DNA from: CAZBUB01 sp046546355
GTDB taxonomy: Bacteria > Desulfobacterota > Desulfovibrionia > Desulfovibrionales > Desulfothermaceae
Direction of reading: 5' to 3'
Length of the DNA: 64,000 bases
Assembly (NCBI GenBank): GCA_046546355.1
Contig: JBKGXZ010000001.1
Coordinates: 59,906 to 123,905 of the forward strand
Shown here piece after piece: positions 57,599 through 64,000 of the stretch. The notes below the pieces were generated by a model, which made no database searches, was not told where the DNA came from, and worked only from the letters and a program-made list of their open reading frames with translations. The translations under genes and the position numbers were made by a program. The stretch's first letter is position 1. Each line of letters begins with the position of its first letter.

Positions 57599-58903
57599 AT
57601 GAGCCCTATGCTGATCGGCTTGCTTGGGATTGCCGGGCTGCTGCTTCTGATCTTCGTGCTGCGCATACCAGTGGGCTTCGCCCTGGCCATGACAGGTTTT
57701 CTAGGCTTCTGGGCCGTGGTGAATCTTAAAGCCGCCTTGGGCATGCTGGGGGACGAGAGCTGGGAGGTGCTTTCCTCGTATGGCCTGACCGTGATCCCCC
57801 TGTTTGTGCTTATGGGCCAGGTCTGCTTCCACTGCGGGGTGAACCAGAGGATGTACCAGGCAGCCCGGGCCTGGTTGGGCCAGCTCAAAGGCGGTGTGGC
57901 CATGGCCACTATTCTGGCCTGTGCCGGGTTTGCTGCCATCTGCGGCTCCAATACCGCAACCGCAGCCACTATGAGCAGCGTGGCCCTGCCAGAGATGCGC
58001 AGATACGGCTACCATCGCATATTCAGCAGTGGGGTGGTAGCTTCCGGATCTACCCTGGGGGTGATGCTGCCGCCCAGCGTGGTGCTGATCATCATCGGTC
58101 TGCAGACCGGGCAGTCTATCGCGGTCCTGTTCTGGGCAGCCCTGCTTCCGGCCCTGCTGCTGGCCCTGCTGTTCCTGGCCTCCATCTGGATCTTCTGCAG
58201 TCTGCGTCCGGATCTGGCCCCGGCAGGGGAGGCCTGCAGCTGGAAACAGAGATTCTTTGCCCTGCGCGGGGTGCTGGAGGTTTTGTTGTTGTTCGGCCTG
58301 GTCATGACCGGGCTGCTGCTGGGTGTTTTCACTCCCAGCGAGGCCGGGGCTGCTGGCGCATTTTTGTCCCTGCTGCTGTGCCTGGCAGGGGGCAACCTCA
58401 GTTGGAGCCGGCTGCTGGCAGCCTTTGATGACACCCTGCGCATTTCCTGCATGATCATGGTCATTGTCCTGGGCGCAGTGCTGTTCGGCAGGTTTCTGGC
58501 CGTGACCAGGCTGCCCTACGAGGCAGCCCAGATTGTGGCTGATTTGCCTCTGCCTCCGGTTTTGATCATGACCGGAGTGTTTGTTATCTATCTCCTGGGC
58601 GGGGCGATCATGGATGCCCTGGCGCTGCTGGTAATAACCATCCCTATCTTTTTCCCCCTGGCCCAGTCTCTGGGCTATGATCCGGTCTGGTTCGGGGTCT
58701 GGGTGACCCTGGTGACCACCATGGGTGCTGTGACTCCGCCGGTGGGTATCAACACCTTCATTGTTGCCTCCATGGACCCGGAGAGCAACCTGAAGCAGGT
58801 GTTCAAGGGTGTTGGCCTGTTTCTGCCCGCTTTTGTGCTCTGCGTTTGCCTGCTTTTGCTGTGGCCAGGCCTGGCCCTGTGGCTGCCTGGTTTTATGCAA
58901 TAG
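57599..58903 (+). CDS. dctM: TRAP transporter large permease DctM
   Basis: 434 residues from the ATG at 57599, about 12 membrane helices. Conserved family stretches include GFAAICGSNTATAATMSSVALPEM and GVMLPPSVVLIIIG, and GAVTPPVGINTFIVAS near the C-terminus. It carries the ion-coupled substrate pathway. The thi operon riboswitch begins 48 bases after its stop, and no terminator is obvious. Confidence 0.95.
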   Translation: MSPMLIGLLGIAGLLLLIFVLRIPVGFALAMTGFLGFWAVVNLKAALGMLGDESWEVLSSYGLTVIPLFVLMGQVCFHCGVNQRMYQAARAWLGQLKGGVAMATILACAGFAAICGSNTATAATMSSVALPEMRRYGYHRIFSSGVVASGSTLGVMLPPSVVLIIIGLQTGQSIAVLFWAALLPALLLALLFLASIWIFCSLRPDLAPAGEACSWKQRFFALRGVLEVLLLFGLVMTGLLLGVFTPSEAGAAGAFLSLLLCLAGGNLSWSRLLAAFDDTLRISCMIMVIVLGAVLFGRFLAVTRLPYEAAQIVADLPLPPVLIMTGVFVIYLLGGAIMDALALLVITIPIFFPLAQSLGYDPVWFGVWVTLVTTMGAVTPPVGINTFIVASMDPESNLKQVFKGVGLFLPAFVLCVCLLLLWPGLALWLPGFMQ

Positions 58904-58917
58904 CCCGGACCGGCTGG

Positions 58918-58946
58918 TTGCCAAAAATCCATATTTGTTCTAGCAT
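58918..58946 (+). promoter_or_regulatory. Promoter of the thi operon
   Basis: TTGCCA (58918-58923), 17-base spacer, TAGCAT (58941-58946). Transcription would begin at about 58952, the first bases of the riboswitch P1 stem, which supports the call. Confidence 0.55.
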
Positions 58947-58950
58947 ACAA

Positions 58951-59043
58951 GTATCCGATTGGGGTGTTCCGCTAAATGCGCGGGACTGAGAGTACACCCA
59001 TGGAACCTGATACAGTTAGTACTGTCGAAGGGAACTCGGATAC
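58951..59043 (+). promoter_or_regulatory. TPP riboswitch (THI element)
   Basis: P1 is a perfect 8-bp stem GTATCCGA/TCGGATAC. Conserved cores are present: GGGGTG, then ACTGAGAG, ACACCC, GAACCTGATACAGTTAGTACTG and CGAAGGGAA (given here in parts). It senses thiamine pyrophosphate and lowers thi expression. CCCTCC (59043-59048), directly after P1, can pair with the thi4 ribosome site GGAGGG (59157-59162), which suggests control of translation across a 110-base spacer. Confidence 0.95.
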
Positions 59044-59131
59044 CCTCCTGCAGTCTGCTGCCAGATTTTCCGTGCTGGATTTGAGCCCAACCTCCATCCT
59101 GTCCGGAGATCCCCTGTTACCAGGTTCCCTG

Positions 59132-59156
59132 GGGTGTCAAGAACTTGTAAACACCC
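59132..59156 (+). promoter_or_regulatory. Hairpin abutting the thi4 ribosome site
   Basis: GGGTGT/ACACCC, 6 pairs with a 13-base loop, ending at the first base of GGAGGGG. It is probably part of the riboswitch expression platform. Confidence 0.4.
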
Positions 59157-59167
59157 GGAGGGGAGAT

Positions 59168-59965
59168 ATGTCCTTAGAAGAGACCATTGTCACAGAAGCC
59201 ATTGCCACAGAGTATTTCCGCAAGCTGCATTCCAGCCTGGAGCTTGATGTGGCGGTGATCGGAGCCGGTCCCTCAGGCATGACCGCGGCCTGGAGGCTGG
59301 CTGCAGCTGGCTGCAACGTGGCTGTTTTCGAGCGCAAGCTATCCATAGGCGGCGGCATGTGGGGCGGGGGCATGACCTGGAACTTTATAGTGGTCCAGGA
59401 GGAGAGCAGACAGACCCTGGAAGAAGCGGGCTTGAGCCTGCAGGAATTCAAGCCTGGGTACTATACAGTGGATGCGGTGGCAGCTACCACCACCCTGGCC
59501 TCCAAGGCTGCCCTGGCAGGGGCCAAGTTCTTTACCTGCATGAGTGTGGAGGATGTGGTCCTGCGGGAGGTAAAGGGCAGCAAGCAGGTGACCGGTATAG
59601 TCGTAAACTCCAGCCCGGTGGAGATGGCTGGGCTGCATGTGGATCCCCTGGTCCTGAGCTGCAAATGCCTGCTGGAGAGCACCGGCCACGATCTGGAAGT
59701 GCTAAGCACCCTGGTGCGCAAGAACGATGTCCGTCTGGACACCCCGAGTGGCGGTCTGCAGGGGGAGCAGTCCATGTGGGCGGAGGTGGCGGAGAAGACC
59801 ACGGTGCAGAATACCCGGGAGATCTTTCCCGGGGTGTTTGTGGCAGGGATGGCTGCCAATGCTGCCTTCGGCTCCTACCGCATGGGTCCCATCTTCGGCG
59901 GAATGCTGCTGTCCGGGGAAAAAGCCGCCAGGCAGATTTTGCAGAGGCTGGGTCATGAACAGTAA
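59168..59965 (+). CDS. thi4: Sulfide-dependent thiazole synthase (Thi4 family)
   Basis: Makes the thiazole part of thiamine from NAD and glycine. 265 residues from the ATG at 59168, preceded by GGAGGGGAGAT. FAD/NAD-binding DVAVIGAGPSGMTAAWRLA (about 30) and GGGMWGGGMTWNFIVVQ follow. Where yeast THI4 has its sacrificial cysteine, this protein reads AGLHVDPLVL with His, as in archaeal enzymes that use free sulfide and iron and act catalytically. First gene behind the TPP riboswitch; it overlaps thiD by 11 bases. Confidence 0.93.
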   Translation: MSLEETIVTEAIATEYFRKLHSSLELDVAVIGAGPSGMTAAWRLAAAGCNVAVFERKLSIGGGMWGGGMTWNFIVVQEESRQTLEEAGLSLQEFKPGYYTVDAVAATTTLASKAALAGAKFFTCMSVEDVVLREVKGSKQVTGIVVNSSPVEMAGLHVDPLVLSCKCLLESTGHDLEVLSTLVRKNDVRLDTPSGGLQGEQSMWAEVAEKTTVQNTREIFPGVFVAGMAANAAFGSYRMGPIFGGMLLSGEKAARQILQRLGHEQ

Positions 59966-60818
59966 GTCGGAGCCAGGAGCTCAAAAAATCCCTGTGGCCC
60001 TGAGCATAGCAGGCTCGGACAGCAGCGCAGGGGCCGGAATCCAGGCTGACCTGAAGACCTTCCAGGCCCACAATGTTTACGGCTTGACCGCAGTTACCGC
60101 AGTTACTGCGCAAAACACCCAGGGCGTATACGCGCTGCAGGAGGTGGATCCGGAGCTGGTTCAGGAGCAGATCTTTTGCCTGTTCAGGGACATGCGCATA
60201 GATGCGGTCAAGATAGGTATGGTCAGCAGCTCCGGGATAATCAGGGCAGTGGCTGGAGCCTTGAGGCAGGTGCAGCCCGGGAAGGTGGTCCTGGATCCGG
60301 TGATGGTCTCTAAGTCCGGGCATGAGCTGCTCGCGCCCCAGGCCAGGCAGGACCTGCAGCAGGAGCTTTTTCCCCTGGCTGATATCATCACTCCCAACCT
60401 GCAGGAAGCCGAAGCCCTGCTCCAGACAAGCATATCTTCCCTGCTGGAGATGCAGGAGGCAGTCGGTCAGCTGTGTTCCCTGGGCCCGGCCAGGGTGGTG
60501 CTGAAAGGAGGACACCTGCAGGGCTCCCAGGCAGTGGATGTCTATTATGACGGACATGATCTGCAGCAGCTGCGCAAGGAGTTTGTTGTTAGCCGCAACA
60601 CCCATGGCACAGGCTGCACCTTCTCTTCCGCTATAGCAGCCTGCCTGGCCAGGGGAGATTCCTGGCTGCAAGCGGTTCAAGGGGCCAAGGAGTATGTCTA
60701 CCAGGCTATAAAACACGCCCTGCCTTTGGGTCAGGGCCACGGCCCTACCAATCATTTCTATAGTTTCTTCCAGCCCGGGCAGGGCAGGGAGCCAAACGGA
60801 GGCCGCAATGCTGGATAA
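59955..60818 (+). CDS. thiD: Hydroxymethylpyrimidine (phosphate) kinase ThiD
   Basis: Phosphorylates HMP and HMP-P for thiamine synthesis. 287 residues from the ATG at 59955. Ribokinase-fold signatures: ALSIAGSDSSAGAGIQADLK (about 15), VLDPVMVSKSG, and NTHGTGCTFSSAIAA, the anion hole with catalytic Asp/Cys region. No ThiE fusion. It overlaps thi4 and thiC by about 11 bases each. Confidence 0.95.
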   Translation: MNSKSEPGAQKIPVALSIAGSDSSAGAGIQADLKTFQAHNVYGLTAVTAVTAQNTQGVYALQEVDPELVQEQIFCLFRDMRIDAVKIGMVSSSGIIRAVAGALRQVQPGKVVLDPVMVSKSGHELLAPQARQDLQQELFPLADIITPNLQEAEALLQTSISSLLEMQEAVGQLCSLGPARVVLKGGHLQGSQAVDVYYDGHDLQQLRKEFVVSRNTHGTGCTFSSAIAACLARGDSWLQAVQGAKEYVYQAIKHALPLGQGHGPTNHFYSFFQPGQGREPNGGRNAG

Positions 60819-62070
60819 GAATACGGAGCTTTACAATATGTTCCAGGGCTGCAGCCAGGAGCTGGCAAGTCAGGAGGGTCTGCAGCAGGAAGCTATACAA
60901 ACAGGTTTGCAAAACGGGAGCATGGTGCTGTTGGCCAACCCTGCTCACCAGGGCATAAAGCCCACCCTGGTGGGCCAGCCCGCCAGGATCAAGGTCAACG
61001 CCAACCTTGGGACCTCTGGATTCGTGCAGGATCTGCAGCTGGAGCTAGGCAAGCTGAGGACTGCAGAACAGGCAGGCACGGATACTGTAATGGATCTGTC
61101 CACTGCCGGGGATCTGGATCTGGTCCGGGAGCGGATGCTGGGCAGCAGCAGCCTGCCCTTGGGCACCGTGCCCTTGTACAGCGTGGCCCAGAGGTATCTG
61201 GACCAAGGCCAGAGCCCGAGCCGGATGTCAGCCCGGGAGATCCTGGAGGAGATTGGCAAACAGGCGGAACAGGGGGTGGATTTCATGACCCTGCACTGCG
61301 GGGTGACCAGACAGACAGCCGCCCTGGCCGGCAGGGACAGGCGCTGCATGGGTATTGTCTCCAGGGGCGGGGCCCTGCTGGCTAAGTGGCTGCAGGAGAA
61401 TCCCGGGGAGAATCCTTTGTATGAGGAATTTGATGAGATCCTGGACATCTGCCTGGGGCACAATGTGGTCATCAGCCTGGGGGATGGACTGCGGCCTGGC
61501 GCAGGCCAGGACGCAGGGGACAGCGCCCAGTGGGCGGAAGTGATCGTCCTGGGCGAGCTGGTGCGTCGGGCCAGACAGGCTGGAGTGCAGACCATGGTGG
61601 AAGGACCCGGGCATGTTCCCCTGCAGCTGATCCAGTCCCAGATGCAGGGCATGAAGCGCATCTGCTGCGATGCGCCCCTGTATGTGCTGGGTCCTTTAAC
61701 TACAGATATCGCCCCTGGCTACGATCATATCTCCGGGGCCATAGGCGGGGCCTGGGCCGGATTCTACGGGGCGGATTTTCTGTGCTATGTGACCCCTGCA
61801 GAGCATTTGACCCTGCCGGAAGAGGAGGATGTGCGGCAGGGGGTAATGGCTTCCCGCCTGGCTGCGCACAGCGCAGAGGTGGCCCTGGGCCAGGGTCCTG
61901 CCCTGGAGCGCAACCAGCAGATGTCCAAAGCCAGGGCGGACCTGGACTGGGACAGGATGCAGGAGCTGGCCCTGGATCCGGAGCTGTTCCAGAGTCGCAG
62001 GCAGGGATTTGCCTCCAGGCAGGAGTGCGCTATGTGCGGGGAGTTCTGCGCAGTGCGGCTCTTGAGCTGA
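60808..62070 (+). CDS. thiC: Phosphomethylpyrimidine synthase ThiC
   Basis: Radical SAM enzyme converting AIR to HMP-P. 420 residues, the short anaerobe-type form without the long N-terminal extension. Core motifs: ANLGTSGF, TVMDLSTAGD, HCGVTRQ, MGIVSRGGA, EGPGHVPLQLI, APLYVLGPL and TDIAPGYDHI. The C-terminal iron-sulfur motif is CAMCGEFC, C-x2-C-x3-C, one residue shorter than the C-x2-C-x4-C of E. coli-type enzymes. Third gene of the thi operon. Confidence 0.95.
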   Translation: MLDKNTELYNMFQGCSQELASQEGLQQEAIQTGLQNGSMVLLANPAHQGIKPTLVGQPARIKVNANLGTSGFVQDLQLELGKLRTAEQAGTDTVMDLSTAGDLDLVRERMLGSSSLPLGTVPLYSVAQRYLDQGQSPSRMSAREILEEIGKQAEQGVDFMTLHCGVTRQTAALAGRDRRCMGIVSRGGALLAKWLQENPGENPLYEEFDEILDICLGHNVVISLGDGLRPGAGQDAGDSAQWAEVIVLGELVRRARQAGVQTMVEGPGHVPLQLIQSQMQGMKRICCDAPLYVLGPLTTDIAPGYDHISGAIGGAWAGFYGADFLCYVTPAEHLTLPEEEDVRQGVMASRLAAHSAEVALGQGPALERNQQMSKARADLDWDRMQELALDPELFQSRRQGFASRQECAMCGEFCAVRLLS

Positions 62071-62135
62071 AGCCTGGCCCGGCAGGGCATGGGGCTTTAG
62101 TCCCTGAGACAGGGGCATAAGAACAGGAGGTAGGG

Positions 62136-63389
62136 ATGCTGCAGATGCTGCAGCCAATGCTGGGTATTCTGGTCCTGCTGGGTTTAGCCCTGGCCTTTTC
62201 CGAAGACAGGCCAGCTGTGGCCTGGAAAACGGTGGGCCTATGCCTGGGGTTGCAGCTGATCCTGGCTGTTGTGCTGTTGCGGGTGCCAGCCTCCCAGGAT
62301 GTGTTCCTGGTCCTGAATCGCTTGGTATTGGGCCTGCAGGAGGCCACCCAGGAGGGAACCTCCTTCGTGTTCGGCTATCTGGGCGGGGCAGAGCTGCCCT
62401 TTGAGGAAAAGTCTGGCGCAAGCAGCTATATCCTGGCCTTCCAGGGCCTGCCCCTGGTGCTGGTGGCCAGCGCCCTGTCCTCCCTGCTGTTCTACTGGCG
62501 GGTGCTGCCCCTGCTGGTGCGGTGCTTCTCCTATGTCCTGCATAAGGCCCTGGGCGTGGGTGGTGCAGAAGGAATAGCTGTGGGGGCCAACATCTTTCTG
62601 GGTATGGTGGAGGCCCCGCTGTTCATCAAGCAGTACCTGCAAAGCCTGCAGCGCGGGGAGCTGTTCCTGCTCATGGCCACGGGCATGGCCACTATTGCCG
62701 GAACGGTACTGGTGCTTTACGCCAGCATCTTGCAGCCGGTAATGTCCCAGGCCATGGGCCATCTGCTGGTGGCCTCCATTCTGAGCGCCCCTGCCGCGAT
62801 TGCCATATCCAGGATCATGGTCCCTGTACAACAGGGGGCATTGACCGGGGCTGAGCTCCAAGGGGCTCCTGCTGCCAGCAGCAGTATGGAAGCCTTGACG
62901 AACGGCACCCTGCAGGGGGCCAGGCTGTTGATCAACATTCTGGCTATGCTGGTGGTCCTGGTGGCCCTGGTGTCGCTTGTCAATCAGGTCCTGGGCCTGT
63001 TCCCAGCCTGGCAGGGTTCTGCCTTGACCCTGGAAAGGATCCTGGGCTGGCTCCTGGCGCCCCTGGTCTGGCTCCTGGGGGTACCCTGGGAGGAAAGCTT
63101 TGCTGCCGGGGCGCTGCTTGGCACCAAGACTGTCTTGAACGAGCTTCTGGCCTATACTGAGCTCAGCCAGTTGGGCCCGGAGCAGATATCCCAGCGCACC
63201 AGGCTGATAATGAGCTATGCCTTATGCGGCTTCGCCAACCCAGGTTCCCTGGGCATTATGCTGGGCGGCCTGGCGGAGCTGATCCCGGAGCGCAGGGCAG
63301 AAATCGTGCAGCTGGGGCTGAAATCCATAATCGCAGGTACACTGGCCACCTGCATGACCGGAGCAGTGGTGGCCCTGGTGGCAGCCTAG
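62136..63389 (+). CDS. nupC: CNT-family nucleoside transporter
   Basis: 417 residues, about 10 membrane segments, concentrative nucleoside transporter architecture. Conserved stretches: FQGLPLVLVASALSSLLFYW, EGIAVGANIFLGMVEAPLFI (about 145), and GFANPGSLGIMLGGLAEL (about 365). A strong AGGAGG precedes the ATG. It follows thiC by 65 bases with no clear terminator, so it may belong to the TPP-controlled transcript. Confidence 0.93.
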   Translation: MLQMLQPMLGILVLLGLALAFSEDRPAVAWKTVGLCLGLQLILAVVLLRVPASQDVFLVLNRLVLGLQEATQEGTSFVFGYLGGAELPFEEKSGASSYILAFQGLPLVLVASALSSLLFYWRVLPLLVRCFSYVLHKALGVGGAEGIAVGANIFLGMVEAPLFIKQYLQSLQRGELFLLMATGMATIAGTVLVLYASILQPVMSQAMGHLLVASILSAPAAIAISRIMVPVQQGALTGAELQGAPAASSSMEALTNGTLQGARLLINILAMLVVLVALVSLVNQVLGLFPAWQGSALTLERILGWLLAPLVWLLGVPWEESFAAGALLGTKTVLNELLAYTELSQLGPEQISQRTRLIMSYALCGFANPGSLGIMLGGLAELIPERRAEIVQLGLKSIIAGTLATCMTGAVVALVAA

Positions 63390-63483
63390 CCGGATCAAGG
63401 CCCTGCCTGAAGCAAAAAGCCTTCCCCTCCAGAGTCTGCCTTGACCAGGCCTGAATGCTGATCTAAGCTACTTTGCGTCCTGT

Positions 63484-63504
63484 CCTGCAGCAATGGGCTG
63501 CAGG
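63484..63504 (+). other. Hairpin upstream of the second rubredoxin
   Basis: CCTGCAGC/GCTGCAGG, perfect 8-bp stem with a 5-base loop, in the leader before the ribosome site. No T run follows. Confidence 0.4.
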
Positions 63505-63533
63505 AACAAATAAAAGCCCTTTGGAGGTGAGCT

Positions 63534-63692
63534 ATGTCCAGATACCAGTGCCCCTGCGGATACATTTACGACCCTGAGGAAGGGGATCCTGAAAACAACA
63601 TCGAGGCCGGCACGCCTTTCGAGTCCTTGCCTGAGGACTGGGTTTGCCCCTGGTGCCAGGCAGAGAAGGAATTCTTCGAAAAGTTGGATTAA
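63534..63692 (+). CDS. Rubredoxin-like protein with C-x-C first motif
   Basis: 52 residues: starts MSRYQCPCGYIYDPEEGDP, then a second motif WVCPWCQAEK. The overall length and the residues between motifs match rubredoxin, but the first knuckle is C-x-C instead of C-x2-C, as if one residue were lost. All four cysteines remain. GGAGG precedes the ATG. It is monocistronic between nupC and a zinc-ribbon gene. Confidence 0.88.
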   Translation: MSRYQCPCGYIYDPEEGDPENNIEAGTPFESLPEDWVCPWCQAEKEFFEKLD

Positions 63693-63823
63693 GGCCCTTG
63701 GGCTGATGCATAGGCTTGCAGCCCTTGGGCATCGGGGCCTACCCGGGGCCCGAGCTGAGAGCAGGTCGAGCTGCAGCGCCATGGAGTGATTCATTCCCAG
63801 ATACTGGCAAAGGATATGTTCGT

Positions 63824-64000
63824 ATGCAGGTAGAGTGCCCCCACTGCGGTTTCAGCCGGGATGTCCCGGAGGAGAAAATTCCGCCCCAGGCCACTGTGGC
63901 CACTTGTCCCAAATGCCGCCAGAAGTTCGCTTTCCGTTCCACAGGTCAGGAAGAACAGGCAGAACAGCAAGAGCAGGAGGGGTCCGGAAATGATTCAGGG
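63824..64000 (+). CDS. MJ0042-type zinc-ribbon protein, partial (cut by window edge)
   Basis: 59 codons visible. An N-terminal zinc ribbon VECPHCGFSRDVPEEKIP...TCPKCRQKFAF (two C-x2-C pairs), followed by a Gln/Glu-rich linker. Such ribbons usually precede a membrane or uncharacterised domain in deltaproteobacterial proteins. AAAGGA precedes the ATG. The rest lies beyond the window. Confidence 0.85.
   Translation, partial: MQVECPHCGFSRDVPEEKIPPQATVATCPKCRQKFAFRSTGQEEQAEQQEQEGSGNDSG

Noticed and set aside
57701..58924. 407-codon minus-strand open frame
   Set aside because: Antisense to dctM; Gln/His-rich with no domain pattern.
59532..60755. 407-codon minus-strand open frame
   Set aside because: Antisense to thi4 and thiD, whose motifs are clear.
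1..64000. CRISPR arrays, insertion sequences, prophage or integrase genes
   Set aside because: No regularly spaced repeats, transposase, integrase or phage structural motif was seen on either strand.

Overview
The window reads as chromosomal core DNA of an anaerobic, Gram-negative deltaproteobacterium, most likely a Desulfovibrionales-type sulfate reducer. The evidence is a desulfoferrodoxin-rubredoxin pair, a second rubredoxin, a sulfide-type (archaeal-like) Thi4, and a complete set of lipid A and outer-membrane assembly genes. Base composition is moderately GC-rich throughout and almost every stretch is coding. I see no insertion sequence, prophage, integrase or CRISPR array. The genus assignment is an inference from gene content.

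Layout. (1) 114-2561, minus: era, yggS, motA; divergent topA (2754-5000, plus). (2) 5004-14577, minus: a translation operon running tRNA-Val, thrS, infC, rpmI, rplT, pheS, pheT, a MerR-like gene, aspC, serB. infC appears to start at an ATA codon. (3) 14756-16839, plus: glgA and a degenerate HsdR-N-like gene, followed by an AT-rich odd island (16860-17178). (4) 17179-28545, minus: fmdB-like, rlmN, hisI, hisG, TPR lipoprotein, B12-type radical SAM, glgP, lepA, lepB, comM. (5) lpxK (plus). (6) 29817-31185, minus: desulfoferrodoxin, rubredoxin and a HEAT-like protein, behind a promoter carrying a Fur-type box. (7) 31327-36615, minus: the rod-shape operon mreB, mreC, mreD, mrdA, rodA. (8) 36828-38338, plus: a YhcC-like radical SAM gene and ogt. 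(9) 38355-48202, minus: nine tightly packed genes for envelope biogenesis, lysS, lolC, lolD, bamA, skp, lpxD, fabZ, lpxA, lpxI. (10) 48366-54800: cation efflux, universal stress protein, a large two-part radical SAM protein, a possible LSm-like protein, cvpA, mazG. (11) 54775-58903: LOG-family gene (minus), then a TRAP transporter dctPQM (plus) preceded by a leader with a strong terminator. (12) 58951-63389, plus: TPP riboswitch, thi4, thiD, thiC and a CNT nucleoside transporter. (13) A rubredoxin with unusual cysteine spacing and the start of a zinc-ribbon protein at the right edge.

How it fits together. Lipid A synthesis (lpxA, lpxD, lpxI, lpxK), lipoprotein export (lolCD), beta-barrel assembly (bamA, skp) and the elongasome (mre/mrdA/rodA) make this a cell-envelope-rich segment. 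It is interleaved with a ribosome/aminoacyl-tRNA operon. Oxygen defence (desulfoferrodoxin plus rubredoxin) and sulfide-dependent thiamine synthesis match an anaerobic, sulfidic lifestyle. The most interesting non-coding signals are the ATA-initiated infC, the Fur-box promoter of the desulfoferrodoxin gene, the terminator-ended leader before dctP, the palindrome over the lysS -10 box, and the AT-rich island before comM.
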